A DNA stretch of 53,408 nt from an uncultured Pelagibacteraceae bacterium (GCA_902516065.1 CABXXB010000004.1:1-53408); one strand, 5' to 3'. Counted from the stretch's first letter, positions 38,091 through 46,283 are shown. Numbers and translations are program-made. The notes: a model not told the origin generated them from the letters alone.

Positions 38091-40166
38091 ATGAAATTAC
38101 CACAATTACAAAAAAAACCCGAGTTAAAATCTTGCCACGATGTCACTTGGGAAGATAATTATAGCTGGATACATCAAAAAGATATTTTAGATGTATTGAA
38201 AGATAAAGAAAAATTAAACTCTGAAGTAAAAGATTATCTTGAACAAGAAAATCAATACACAGATCTTCAATTAAAGAATACTAAAGATATTCAAAAAAAA
38301 TTGTTTAACGAAATTAAAGGAAGAATAAAACTTGATGATGAGTCGCTACCTTATAAAGATCATACTTATGAATACTGGACAAAAACTACCGCAAAAGGAA
38401 ATTATTCAATTAAATTAAGAAAAAAAATTGGGACAGATTTAATTGAAGAGATTTGGAATGGTGACAAAGAAAAAGAGAAACTTAAAGCTGAATACTTTGG
38501 TGTAGGTGATTTAGAAGTAAGTAACAATGATAAGTTTTTAGCATATTCGCTTGATACTAAAGGTTCTGAATATTACACAATTTTTGTTAGAGAAATAGAA
38601 ACAAACAAAATTGTTACTAAAGAAATTAACGAAACATCTGGCAATATTATATTTAGCTTAGATGATAAATATATTTTTTATTCAAAATTAGACCATAACC
38701 ACAGAGCTAGAAAAATTTTTAGACACGAAATTGGAAATCCTAGTAAAATTGATGATCTAATCTTCGAAGAAAAAAGTGAAGCTTTTACAGTCGGAATAGG
38801 AATAAGCTCAGACGAAAAGTACTATTTTATATCCTCTTCAGATCACAATACATCAGAACAATATTATTTTGATATTGATGAAAAAAATCCTAAGCCAAAA
38901 TTAATTCAAAAAAGAGAAAAGGGTATTCTTTACAGTGTAAGTTCATGGGATGGATATTTTTATATGCATACAAATAAAAACGCTGAGGATTTTAAAATAG
39001 ACAAAACAGACAATACAAATTTTAATGAATGGCAAACTTTCATACCTGCAAAAGATGAAACACTAATTGGTGGTTTAACCTTCTTAAAAAATTGGATTAT
39101 TAGATCTGAGGTTTCTAATGCTTTAGGAAAAATATTTGTGAGAAATATTAAAACTAAAATCGAAGAAGAATTAATTTTTTCTGAAGAAAAAGTTTATGAT
39201 GGAGGAGTTTCTTTAATTCAAAAAGATAGAAATACTGATCTGATACATATATCATATTCGACACCCAAAACACAATCACGTGTTTATTTATACAACTTAA
39301 AAACAAAAGAAAAAAAGTTAGTCAAAGAGCAAATTATTCCTTCAGGTCATAACCCTGATAATTATATTGTTGAAAGATTAGATTGTGATTCTCATGATGG
39401 AAAAAAAATCCCCCTTACAATTGTAAGAAATAAAAAAACAAAAATTGACGGAAATGCGAAACTATTACTATATGGCTACGGTTCATATGGAAATTCAATG
39501 TCAGCTAGCTTCTCATCAAATAAATTTAGTTTAATTGATAGAGATATCATTTGGGTTACGGCTCACGTAAGGGGTGGTTTAGAAAGAGGTATGAAATGGT
39601 GGAAAGAAGGTAAACTTCTAAATAAAAAAAATACCTTTAAAGATTATATTTCTGTTGCTAAATTTTTGATTGAAAAAAAATATTCCTCTAAAGGTAAAAT
39701 AATTGGTATGGGAGGATCTGCTGGTGGTTTACTTATGGGGGCTGTAGTTAATCAAACTCCCGAGCTTTTTTTGGGAATTATTATGGCAGTGCCTTTTGTA
39801 GACTCTCTTACCACTAATCTAGATCATTCTTTACCTTTAACAGTTGGTGAGTTTGATGAATTTGGAAATGCAAAAGATAACAAAGATCATTTTGATTATA
39901 TTTATTCCTATGCTCCATATCATAATATAAAAAAAATGGATTACCCAAATATGTTAATTACAACAAGTTTAAGTGACAACAGAGTTTTATTTGATGAGCC
40001 AGCAAAATTCACTGCAAAATTAAGAGAATATAAAACTGATAATAATTTACTTCTTTTAAAAACAGAAATGAATGCTGGTCATGGTGGTAAGTCCGGTAGA
40101 GATGGTGCTATTGAAGAAATTGCTTTTGATTATGCCTTTGCACTAAAAATTTCAAATAAAATTTGA
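38091..40166 (+). CDS. ptrB: Oligopeptidase B (prolyl oligopeptidase family, S9A)
   Basis: 691 residues, normal for oligopeptidase B, which cleaves peptides after Lys/Arg. An N-terminal beta-propeller (about 60-400) precedes an alpha/beta-hydrolase domain. The nucleophile is the Ser in GGSAGG (about 541-546, Ser 543), the Asp in SLSDNRVLF (about 627-635) and the His in NAGHGG (about 661-666). WVTAHVRGGLERG near 487-499 is a family hallmark. No signal peptide, so cytoplasmic. It is followed after 103 bases by hsp20, which has its own promoter. Confidence 0.93.
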   Translation: MKLPQLQKKPELKSCHDVTWEDNYSWIHQKDILDVLKDKEKLNSEVKDYLEQENQYTDLQLKNTKDIQKKLFNEIKGRIKLDDESLPYKDHTYEYWTKTTAKGNYSIKLRKKIGTDLIEEIWNGDKEKEKLKAEYFGVGDLEVSNNDKFLAYSLDTKGSEYYTIFVREIETNKIVTKEINETSGNIIFSLDDKYIFYSKLDHNHRARKIFRHEIGNPSKIDDLIFEEKSEAFTVGIGISSDEKYYFISSSDHNTSEQYYFDIDEKNPKPKLIQKREKGILYSVSSWDGYFYMHTNKNAEDFKIDKTDNTNFNEWQTFIPAKDETLIGGLTFLKNWIIRSEVSNALGKIFVRNIKTKIEEELIFSEEKVYDGGVSLIQKDRNTDLIHISYSTPKTQSRVYLYNLKTKEKKLVKEQIIPSGHNPDNYIVERLDCDSHDGKKIPLTIVRNKKTKIDGNAKLLLYGYGSYGNSMSASFSSNKFSLIDRDIIWVTAHVRGGLERGMKWWKEGKLLNKKNTFKDYISVAKFLIEKKYSSKGKIIGMGGSAGGLLMGAVVNQTPELFLGIIMAVPFVDSLTTNLDHSLPLTVGEFDEFGNAKDNKDHFDYIYSYAPYHNIKKMDYPNMLITTSLSDNRVLFDEPAKFTAKLREYKTDNNLLLLKTEMNAGHGGKSGRDGAIEEIAFDYAFALKISNKI

Positions 40167-40176
40167 TTTCCAAGTA

Positions 40177-40203
40177 CTTGAAAAAAAAAGATTAGTTCTT
40201 AAA
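40177..40203 (+). promoter_or_regulatory. Candidate RpoH promoter of hsp20
   Basis: CTTGAAA (40177-40183) followed after 14 bases by CTTAAA (40198-40203). The -35 is identical to the one before groES. A start near 40210 would place the hairpin at 40212-40232 at the very 5' end of the leader. The -10 match is weaker than at groES. Confidence 0.5.
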
Positions 40204-40211
40204 TTAAAGTC

Positions 40212-40232
40212 GTAAGCCGCCTAATGGGGCTT
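40212..40232 (+). promoter_or_regulatory. Hairpin in the hsp20 leader (possible thermosensor)
   Basis: TAAGCC-G-CC (40212-40220), loop TAAT, then GGGGCTTA (40225-40232) forms an 8-bp stem with one bulged G. No U-run follows, so it is not a terminator. CCGCCU in it could alternatively pair with the AGGAGG of the ribosome site at 40258-40263 with one mismatch, a feature reminiscent of RNA thermometers. This is by eye only. Confidence 0.4.
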
Positions 40233-40255
40233 ATATAAAAAATAAACTTGCTTAA

Positions 40256-40263
40256 CAAAGGAG
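40256..40263 (+). promoter_or_regulatory. Very strong ribosome binding site of hsp20
   Basis: AAAGGAGG six bases before the ATG at 40270, nearly perfect against the anti-Shine-Dalgarno. It supports the start and suggests high translation when the leader is open. Confidence 0.85.
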
Positions 40264-40269
40264 GATATT

Positions 40270-40716
40270 ATGACAAGTAAGGATCTATCTATATTTAACT
40301 CACTAAGACCTTTTTCAATTGGTTTTGACGACATGTTTGACCAATTCGAAAGTATGCTGGGTAACGGGCATCTAACAATGCAGTCGAACTACCCACCATA
40401 TAATATTAGAAAAACAGGCAAAGATAATTACGCTATTGAAGTTGCTTTGGCCGGATTTTCAAAAAATGATGTTGAGGTTGAGTTTGAAGATAACTTATTA
40501 ACTGTAAGGACTAAACAAATTAATAAGTTAGAGGATAAAAAATCTGACGCAGAAATTATTCATAAAGGAATATCTCAAAGACAATTTGCTAGATCATTTA
40601 CAATTGCAGATGATGTGAAAGTAGGTGAAGCTGAGCTTAAAGATGGTCTTTTAACAATTTCATGTGAAAGAATTATCCCAGAGCATAAAAAGAAAAAACT
40701 TATTGAAATTCAATAA
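40270..40716 (+). CDS. Small heat shock protein, Hsp20/IbpA family
   Basis: 148 residues, usual length. An ATP-independent holdase that keeps unfolding proteins soluble. An N-terminal phenylalanine-containing region (LRPFSIGFDDMFDQFESML, about 12-30) precedes the alpha-crystallin domain (about 42-130): YNIRKTGKDNYAIEVALAGF read as YNIRKTGKDNY and IEVALAGFSKNDVEVE, and the signature AELKDGLLTI (about 121-130). The C-terminal IEI (about 145-147) is the I-x-I assembly motif. It has its own putative heat-shock promoter, leader hairpin and strong ribosome site, and ends at a hairpin terminator. Confidence 0.95.
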   Translation: MTSKDLSIFNSLRPFSIGFDDMFDQFESMLGNGHLTMQSNYPPYNIRKTGKDNYAIEVALAGFSKNDVEVEFEDNLLTVRTKQINKLEDKKSDAEIIHKGISQRQFARSFTIADDVKVGEAELKDGLLTISCERIIPEHKKKKLIEIQ

Positions 40717-40725
40717 ATAAAACCC

Positions 40726-40756
40726 TTACTTGCGGAGATTATTTCTCCGCGAGTAA
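40726..40756. terminator. Hairpin terminator between convergent hsp20 and lipoprotein genes
   Basis: TTACTTGCGGAGA (40726-40738) pairs with TCTCCGCGAGTAA (40744-40756) with one T-G wobble, giving a 13-bp stem with a five-base loop. It lies between two genes that converge, so it probably stops transcription from both sides. Confidence 0.75.
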
Positions 40757-40757
40757 T

Positions 40758-41063
40758 CTAAAAACATCCATTTGAAACAAATCCAACAACGATAGATTTT
40801 GAATTAATTTCAAATCTTCTTTCACAAGGAATTCCATATTTTTTAGTCTTATAAACTAACTCAAAATTACCTTTTTCATTTTTATAATCTTCGTCAGGTT
40901 TCCCAAGATCTAATTTTAACTCATTAGAAGATTTGCCAATATATCTGCTTAATTTTTCATTTTCTTTTTCAACGATTGCATCAGTTTTATTTTTAACTGC
41001 TTGACAACCAATTAATAAAAATAGGGTTACAAAAAAAATGACTAAAAAATTTAATTTTTTCAT
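40758..41063 (-). CDS. Small lipoprotein, BamE-like in layout
   Basis: 101 residues from ATG at 41063; an upstream ATG at 41078 would add MLLLN and is less likely. A lipoprotein signal ends in LLIGC (Cys about 20). The mature part has an N-terminal helix rich in K and E, then GKSSNELKLDLGKPDEDYKNEKG (in parts: GKSSNELKLDLGKPDE near 43-58), a pattern like BamE/SmpA-type lipoproteins with a helix followed by G.P. It ends in a strand pair with two Cys (CERRFEI and VSNGCF). The exact family is uncertain. It is a single gene, convergent with hsp20. Confidence 0.72.
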   Translation of the reverse strand: MKKLNFLVIFFVTLFLLIGCQAVKNKTDAIVEKENEKLSRYIGKSSNELKLDLGKPDEDYKNEKGNFELVYKTKKYGIPCERRFEINSKSIVVGFVSNGCF

Positions 41064-41143
41064 ATTTAATAATAACAATACAAATATGGCATAAATATAA
41101 ACTTATAAGTTGAATTATGTGAATAACCCTGAATTAAAAAGAG

Positions 41144-41149
41144 TATAAT
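41144..41149 (+). promoter_or_regulatory. Likely -10 element of the purine permease
   Basis: TATAAT preceded by a G (41144-41149), 40 bases before the start codon at 41190. No convincing -35 is found 16-18 bases upstream. Given by similarity to the sigma-70 consensus only. Confidence 0.4.
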
Positions 41150-41179
41150 TTTTAAGAATCTAATAATTATCTACCAACT

Positions 41180-41185
41180 AGGAGG
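41180..41185 (+). promoter_or_regulatory. Strong ribosome binding site of the purine permease
   Basis: AGGAGG four bases before ATG 41190. One of only a handful of full Shine-Dalgarno sequences in this window, supporting the chosen start. Confidence 0.8.
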
Positions 41186-41189
41186 ATTT

Positions 41190-42500
41190 ATGCTCGATAA
41201 TTATTTTAATTATAAAAAACACAAAACAGATTTTAAAACAGAAGTAATTGCTGGTGTGACTACATTTTTAACAATGGCATATATTATGTTTTTAAATCCA
41301 TTTATTTTATCTGGTGAATTTGCTGGACCAGAAAAAGGCTTTTTTGATTTTGGAGCCGTTTATACAGCAACAATTTTAGCTACAGCTTTAGCTTGTTTTA
41401 TAATGGCTTTTTATGGAAAAACTTGGCCAATTGGTCTTGCGCCTGGCATGGGAATTAATGCATTTGTTGCATTTGGTGTGTGTGCAGGAATGGGCTATAC
41501 ACCTCAAGAAGCATTAGGTGCAGTGCTTGTGGCTGGTATATTATTCTTAATAATATCTCTTACACCAATTAGAGCATGGCTAATTAACTCTATACCAAAA
41601 AGTTTAAAGCTTGGAATTGGAGCAGGTATAGGATTATTTTTAGCTATTATTGGACTGCAAATAATGGAAGTAGTAGTTGATAATCCGGTAACTTTAGTTC
41701 AATTAGGAGATCTTGGTAATCCACTTGTTTTACTAGGGTGTGCAACTTTCATAGCAATAATTGTTTTAGAAAAAATGAATGTTAAAGGAAATATTATTAT
41801 TGGTATTTTAGCATTTAGTATTATTGCTTGGGCTACCGGACTTGCTAAATTTAATGGTATTGCAAGCTCGCCACCGCCAATGACATATTTGTTTGAATTT
41901 GATTTATCTGCTGCGATGACAGCTGGAATGTCTACAGTGATATTTACTCTATTGTTCATCGACTTTTTCGATACAGCAGGAACGTTAACTTCAGTTGCAA
42001 ATGTAGCTGGTAAAGTTGGTAAAGATGGTAAAGTTGAAGACATTAATAAAGCTATGTTGTCTGACAGTGTAGGAACTGTTGCAGGTGCAATGATGGGAAC
42101 AACAACCGTTACTAGTTATGTTGAGTCTGGAGCTGGTGTAAAAGCTGGTGGAAAAACTGGAATGACGTCTCTTGTGATTGGATTACTATTCTTGGCATGC
42201 ATATTTTTTGCTCCTTTAGCTACAAGTCTACCTAAACAAATTGATGGTGCAGCCTTACTTTTTGTATCTGTGCTTTTCATAAGAAATATTACAGATATAG
42301 AATGGAATGATATTTCTGAATCTGCCCCTGCTATACTTGCGATGATCGCAATGCCACTAACTTATAGTATTAGTAATGGTATTGCTTTAGCTTTTGTTTC
42401 ATATGCTTTAATAAAACTATTTACTGGTAAGTTTTCTTCAACATCACCAGCAATATGGGTTATTGCAATTTTGAGTGTAGTAAGTTTCGCGGTTGCTTAA
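41190..42500 (+). CDS. NCS2-type purine permease (AzgA/PbuG group)
   Basis: 436 residues, matching AzgA-like proton-coupled adenine/guanine/hypoxanthine permeases. Signatures include EVIAGVTTFLTMAYIMFLNP (about 13-32, read as EVIAGVTTFLT and MAYIMFLNP), GLAPGMGINAF (about 84-94), DFFDTAGTLTSVAN (about 257-270) and TTVTSYVESGAGVKAGGKTG (about 306-325), with the conserved ESGAG. About 12-14 helices. It is convergent with a purine phosphoribosyltransferase, giving an uptake-plus-capture pair. The purine substrate range is inferred from the family. Confidence 0.9.
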   Translation: MLDNYFNYKKHKTDFKTEVIAGVTTFLTMAYIMFLNPFILSGEFAGPEKGFFDFGAVYTATILATALACFIMAFYGKTWPIGLAPGMGINAFVAFGVCAGMGYTPQEALGAVLVAGILFLIISLTPIRAWLINSIPKSLKLGIGAGIGLFLAIIGLQIMEVVVDNPVTLVQLGDLGNPLVLLGCATFIAIIVLEKMNVKGNIIIGILAFSIIAWATGLAKFNGIASSPPPMTYLFEFDLSAAMTAGMSTVIFTLLFIDFFDTAGTLTSVANVAGKVGKDGKVEDINKAMLSDSVGTVAGAMMGTTTVTSYVESGAGVKAGGKTGMTSLVIGLLFLACIFFAPLATSLPKQIDGAALLFVSVLFIRNITDIEWNDISESAPAILAMIAMPLTYSISNGIALAFVSYALIKLFTGKFSSTSPAIWVIAILSVVSFAVA

Positions 42501-42508
42501 AAATATTA

Positions 42509-42536
42509 AATAGGGCTAGTTAAATCTAGCCCTATT
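42509..42536. terminator. Bidirectional terminator between permease and phosphoribosyltransferase
   Basis: A perfect 11-bp inverted repeat AATAGGGCTAG (42509-42519) / CTAGCCCTATT (42526-42536) with a 6-base loop, flanked by A-rich and T-rich sides. It lies 9 bases past the permease stop and touches the stop codon of the opposing gene. Confidence 0.85.
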
Positions 42537-43053
42537 AATTTCTTTTAATAATTTCTTCTATACTTAATTCTTCATAATGCTCTGTCGGTTGAACTATCCA
42601 AGGATCAGAGTCTAGTCTCACTGGACAAAAATCAGGCTCGAAAGAAGATGATTTTTTTTTCCACAAACAAGCTGTTTTAACTTCATTAATAAAACTTTTT
42701 GTAGGTCCATAATTTTTAAGCCATTCGATACTTTTATTCAAAGTAAGGCCTGTGTCTGATAAATCATCAATTAATAGAACTTTTTTAAAATCTTTATCTG
42801 TAGCTAATGAGCTAATTTCTCTAGCAAACATAAGTTGGCCCTGCTTATCCTCCATACCTTTACCTGAGTAACTTTGAATCACAATATAAGCTATCGGAAG
42901 TTTTAAAATTCTCGACAAAATATCTATGATTGGAGCGGCGCCTCTCATAATACCCACTAAAACTGTAGGTTTATAATTATTATGAATTTGAATTGCTAAT
43001 TTTTCGACAATTTGAGTATATTCTTTGAAAGAAATAATTAATTTATCTGCCAT
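42535..43053 (-). CDS. Purine phosphoribosyltransferase (Gpt/Hpt-like)
   Basis: About 172 residues from ATG at 43053 (MADKLIISF); ATG at 43068 would add five residues. It transfers phosphoribose from PRPP to a purine base (xanthine, guanine or hypoxanthine). The PRPP motif is VLLIDDLSDTGLTL (about 91-104) with the acidic pair, and MRGAAPIIDILSR (about 39-51) is the PPi-binding loop. The C-terminal DFCPVRLDSDPWIVQP pattern is typical of XGPRT-like enzymes. It faces the purine permease. Substrate preference is undetermined. Confidence 0.88.
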   Translation of the reverse strand: MADKLIISFKEYTQIVEKLAIQIHNNYKPTVLVGIMRGAAPIIDILSRILKLPIAYIVIQSYSGKGMEDKQGQLMFAREISSLATDKDFKKVLLIDDLSDTGLTLNKSIEWLKNYGPTKSFINEVKTACLWKKKSSSFEPDFCPVRLDSDPWIVQPTEHYEELSIEEIIKRN

Positions 43054-43101
43054 GAATTCATTTATCATATTAAAAAAAATAAAAAAGATTAAAAAATAGC
43101 T

Positions 43102-43992
43102 ATGAAGATATTTGATTGTTTCATGTATTTTGACGAAGACATAGTTTTGGATGTAAGACTAAATACATTGTATGAAAATGTTGATTATTTCGTAATAGTT
43201 GAAAGTAGATTCACTCATAAAGGTGAAAAAAGAAATCTGAAATTTAATTCTAAGAAATTTTCAAGATTTAAAGACAAAATAATTTATTTAGTATATGACA
43301 ATCAGCCCTCTAAAGTAGAAAGAGTGAATGAAAATGACACAGAAGATGAAAAATCAACAAAATATATCTTTAATGCAATTCATAGGGAGAATGGGCAAAG
43401 AAATTTTATATTAGAGGGTCTTAAAAAAGCTGATGACGATGATTATATAATAATTTCTGATGTAGATGAAATTCCAAATTTAAAAGAGATTAATTTAAAA
43501 GATTTGAAAGATAAATTAATTTTTTTCAAACAAGAGATGTTTTACTATAAATTTAATCTTAAATTACCAAATCATAATTGGGTTGGAACTAGATGTTGTA
43601 AAAAAAAATACCTACAATCTCCACAATGGTTAAGAAATATAAAGGTCAGAAATTATCCCTTTTATAGAATAGATACTTTTTTTTCAAAAACCAGATATAC
43701 AAATATTAAATTTATAAATAAAGGTGGATGGCATTTCACTAATTTAAAATCTCCAGAAGAGATAAAACATAAACTCAAATCATATCTTCATCATAGAGAG
43801 TTTGAAATAAATCCTTTATCAATTGAAGAAATTGAAAAATTAATTGAAAACAAAAAAGCTATTTATGATTTGACAATTGATAAGAGGGTTCAAAAAATAG
43901 GTGATGGTAATAATTTAGAAAAATATGATATGAATAAATTACCAACTTATATAAATAATAATTTAGAAAAACTTAAAGATTGGATAGACTAA
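43102..43992 (+). CDS. Glycosyltransferase family 17-like protein
   Basis: 296 residues. GT17 includes beta-1,4-N-acetylglucosaminyltransferases; bacterial members are usually uncharacterised. It begins MKIFDCFMYFDEDIVLDVRL (about 1-20) and continues NTLYENVDYFVIVESRFTH (about 21-39), a classic GT17 opening, then ISDVDEIPNL with the DxD-like metal motif (D120, D122), and WHFTNLKSPEEI near 213-224. No membrane helix is evident. It is likely involved in surface glycan synthesis. It is divergent from the phosphoribosyltransferase and 15 bases upstream of DUF1330. Confidence 0.82.
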   Translation: MKIFDCFMYFDEDIVLDVRLNTLYENVDYFVIVESRFTHKGEKRNLKFNSKKFSRFKDKIIYLVYDNQPSKVERVNENDTEDEKSTKYIFNAIHRENGQRNFILEGLKKADDDDYIIISDVDEIPNLKEINLKDLKDKLIFFKQEMFYYKFNLKLPNHNWVGTRCCKKKYLQSPQWLRNIKVRNYPFYRIDTFFSKTRYTNIKFINKGGWHFTNLKSPEEIKHKLKSYLHHREFEINPLSIEEIEKLIENKKAIYDLTIDKRVQKIGDGNNLEKYDMNKLPTYINNNLEKLKDWID

Positions 43993-44007
43993 TATGATAG
44001 GAAAGTT

Positions 44008-44295
44008 ATGAAAGGTTATTGGGTATGTATATATGAAAAAATTGATAATGCAGAAAAACTAAAACAATACGCAATTAAAGCTAAGCCTGCAGTAGAAAAG
44101 TTCTATGGAAAGTTTCTTGTAAGAGGGGGAAAAAATAGAACTAATGAAGGAATAAAGTCTCCAAGAATAGTTGTGGTAGAATTTGCTGATTATAATTCTG
44201 CAGTTAAATGCTATGACTCTGCAGAGTATCAGGAAGCACATGATATTCTCAATGGCCATGTTATAAGACATCATCAGATAGTTGAGGGTAGTTAA
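44008..44295 (+). CDS. DUF1330 domain protein
   Basis: 95 residues, the whole family length. DUF1330 is a ferredoxin-like dimeric alpha/beta fold (dimeric alpha/beta-barrel superfamily) of unknown function. Visible signatures: YGKFLVRGG (about 32-40), a conserved strand and loop, IVVVEFADYNSAVKCYDSAEYQEA (in pieces: VVVEFADYNSAVKCY near 55-69, then SAEYQEA). No signal peptide. Downstream of the GT17 gene by 15 bases. Its last 4 bases overlap the end of the alkA-like gene on the other strand. Confidence 0.88.
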   Translation: MKGYWVCIYEKIDNAEKLKQYAIKAKPAVEKFYGKFLVRGGKNRTNEGIKSPRIVVVEFADYNSAVKCYDSAEYQEAHDILNGHVIRHHQIVEGS

Positions 44296-44927
44296 TACTG
44301 TATAGGTTCAGGATCAATACTTCTCCATAAATACCATGTGGCTACAGAACAATATGGTGAGAATCTTTTTTTAAGAACATTAACAAATTTTTCTGGTGGC
44401 AAATATTTTTTTTTATAATTTTTAGAAATTGCTCTTAAAAGTCCAACATCCTGTACTGGCCAAATATTTGGTCTGTTATAAGTAAATAGTAAAATCATTT
44501 CTGCAGACCATCTTCCAATCTGCCTTAATTGTGAAAGATATAAAATAGCTTCTTCATCTGACATTTTAGGAATTAATTTAGGATTAAAAGTTTTATTCAA
44601 AGTTTGATTTGCTAGACTTTTAATTCCTTTGACCTTTTGTTTGCTCAACCCACACGATTTTAACTGAATAAATTTTAATTTATCTATGTTTTTGGGATTG
44701 ATTTTATTCTTGCATTTTTTTTTAAATTTAAGAAATACTGAATTCGCAGCAGCAACACTAATTTGTTGACCAATTATACTTTTGCATAGTGAGAAAAAAA
44801 TATCTTTTCTTGTAGTGAGGATAGTTTCAGAGGGTCCTGAATACTTGTTAATTAGTGACTTCATAACCTTATCTTTTTTAGACAAAGACTTTTTTGCAGT
44901 ATTCCAGTATTTGGGGATTTTACTCAT
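44292..44927 (-). CDS. DNA-3-methyladenine glycosylase II (AlkA family)
   Basis: 211 residues, the length of short HhH-GPD glycosylases that remove alkylated purines. The helix-hairpin-helix is LRQIGRWSAEM (134-144), followed by WPVQDVGLLRA with the catalytic Asp 160. CKSIIGQQIS (about 48-57) and the GLS.QK segment (about 93-98) are typical of AlkA. No iron-sulfur cluster cysteines of the EndoIII type. It lies downstream of the EamA transporter with an 8-base overlap and repairs alkylation in the cytoplasm. Confidence 0.88.
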   Translation of the reverse strand: MSKIPKYWNTAKKSLSKKDKVMKSLINKYSGPSETILTTRKDIFFSLCKSIIGQQISVAAANSVFLKFKKKCKNKINPKNIDKLKFIQLKSCGLSKQKVKGIKSLANQTLNKTFNPKLIPKMSDEEAILYLSQLRQIGRWSAEMILLFTYNRPNIWPVQDVGLLRAISKNYKKKYLPPEKFVNVLKKRFSPYCSVATWYLWRSIDPEPIQY

Positions 44928-45804
44928 GTCTTGTTGTGGAAGGAATTTTTTCTTTATGATATATTTCTCTTCTTAAGATAATCAGGGATGAAAATACTAC
45001 AAGCAATGCTCCTAATAAAGTTTTAATAGTAGGAATTTCATCCCAAATGAAATAACCAAAAATTATTCCAAATACTAAAGCTAGATATTTTAAGGGAGAA
45101 ACAAGTGAAACTTCGGACAATTTAAACGACTGACCTAGCCATAAATTTGCAAAACCTCCTAAAAATCCTATCATACATAATAATAATAAATCTTTTACAT
45201 CAGGCATCACCCATCCAAAAGGAATAGTAAATAAGCTTGCCAAAGTGATAGCTAAAGAAAAATTTAAAGATATGAGCCATACAGGTTCAGTTGAAGATAG
45301 TTGTCTAATTGCAATAGCAACATAAGATAATCCTAAACAAAAAATGATTGGATATATGTAATAAATATTTAATGATCCAAAGCCTGGTTCTGTTATTATA
45401 ATTATTCCAACAAAACCCAAAATAACAGCCAACCATCTATAAAAGCCAACTTTTTCAGATAAAAAGAAAATTGAAAAAATTGTTGTAAATATTGGTGCAG
45501 CAAATGAAATACTAACCACTGTAGCTAATGGAAGATTTCTCAAGGCAATAAATATAGCAATCAAAGCTATTAATCCAAATAAACATCTTAAAAAATGTAA
45601 ACCAGGTCTTTTGGTTTGATAAAAATTTTTTATCCTTTCTCTAGGCATTATAAAAAAATATAAAATCCCACCAAAAAAACCTCTAAAAAACAAAACTTGT
45701 CCTAAGGGGTAGTGTTCAGACCATTTAACAATTAAATCCATTACAGAAAATGCACATACAGACAAAAACATGTACAAAAATCCCAATTGATTTTTACTTA
45801 GCAT
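44920..45804 (-). CDS. EamA/DMT-family transporter
   Basis: About 294 residues from ATG at 45804 (MLSKNQLGF); the ATG at 45840 would add 12 residues and overlap msrA. Drug/metabolite transporters of the EamA type have ten helices in two repeats; both are visible: repeat one with FSVMDLIVKW and the conserved PLATVVSISFAAPIFTTIFS segment (in parts: LPLATVVSISFAAP, near 92-105), and repeat two ending in a helix with GALLVVFSSLIILRREI. The substrate is unknown. It is transcribed divergently from msrA with a 35-base gap and runs into the alkA-like gene. Confidence 0.85.
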   Translation of the reverse strand: MLSKNQLGFLYMFLSVCAFSVMDLIVKWSEHYPLGQVLFFRGFFGGILYFFIMPRERIKNFYQTKRPGLHFLRCLFGLIALIAIFIALRNLPLATVVSISFAAPIFTTIFSIFFLSEKVGFYRWLAVILGFVGIIIITEPGFGSLNIYYIYPIIFCLGLSYVAIAIRQLSSTEPVWLISLNFSLAITLASLFTIPFGWVMPDVKDLLLLCMIGFLGGFANLWLGQSFKLSEVSLVSPLKYLALVFGIIFGYFIWDEIPTIKTLLGALLVVFSSLIILRREIYHKEKIPSTTRHE

Positions 45805-45839
45805 ATGAATAATTTGTAGATTAATTAAAATTATAATCA

Positions 45840-46283
45840 ATGGAAATAACAGTTTTAGCGCTTGGATGTTTTTGGGGACCAGAAATTAAATTTAGCAAAA
45901 TTGAAGGTATTATAAAAACAGAAGTTGGATATTGTGGGGGTGACAATCCAACCACAACTTATAAAGAAGTTTGTACAGGAGACACAAATCATGCAGAAGT
46001 CGTTAAACTTGATTTTGATGAAAAGATTATATCGTTCGAAAAAATTTTAAAAATTTTTTTTCAAATTCATGATCCAACTACTTTAAATTCTCAAGGACCA
46101 GATTTTGGCACACAATATAGAAGTGAGATATTTTATCTTAATGAGAATCAAAAGAAAATAGCTGAGAAAGTTTTAAAAGACACTAATTTAAGGTTGTCAG
46201 GTAAAGTAGTTACAAAAATTTCATTATTAAAAAATTATTGCCCAGCTGAGGAATACCATCAAAAATATCTAGAAAAAAGGTGA
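45840..46283 (+). CDS. msrA: Peptide-methionine (S)-S-oxide reductase
   Basis: 147 residues, shorter than the usual 160-200 because the N-terminal extension is missing. It repairs oxidised methionine. The nucleophilic Cys 10 lies in LALGCFWGPE. VGYCGGDNP (about 30-38) replaces the common VGYAGG with Cys, and VCTGDTNHAEVV (about 45-56) has the typical second Cys. FGTQYRSEIFY (about 88-98) is a hallmark, and NYCPAEEYHQKYL ends the protein, with an extra Cys where aromatic residues are usual. It couples to the sulfurtransferase 1 base later. Confidence 0.92.
   Translation: MEITVLALGCFWGPEIKFSKIEGIIKTEVGYCGGDNPTTTYKEVCTGDTNHAEVVKLDFDEKIISFEKILKIFFQIHDPTTLNSQGPDFGTQYRSEIFYLNENQKKIAEKVLKDTNLRLSGKVVTKISLLKNYCPAEEYHQKYLEKR

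Noticed and set aside
41079-41189. Possible riboswitch before the purine permease (purine or preQ1 type), because of CTACC and ACTAGGAGG near the start codon.
   Set aside because: No GC-containing stems or conserved loop-loop partner can be drawn, and the stretch is nearly all A/T. The ACTAGG is simply next to the ribosome binding site.
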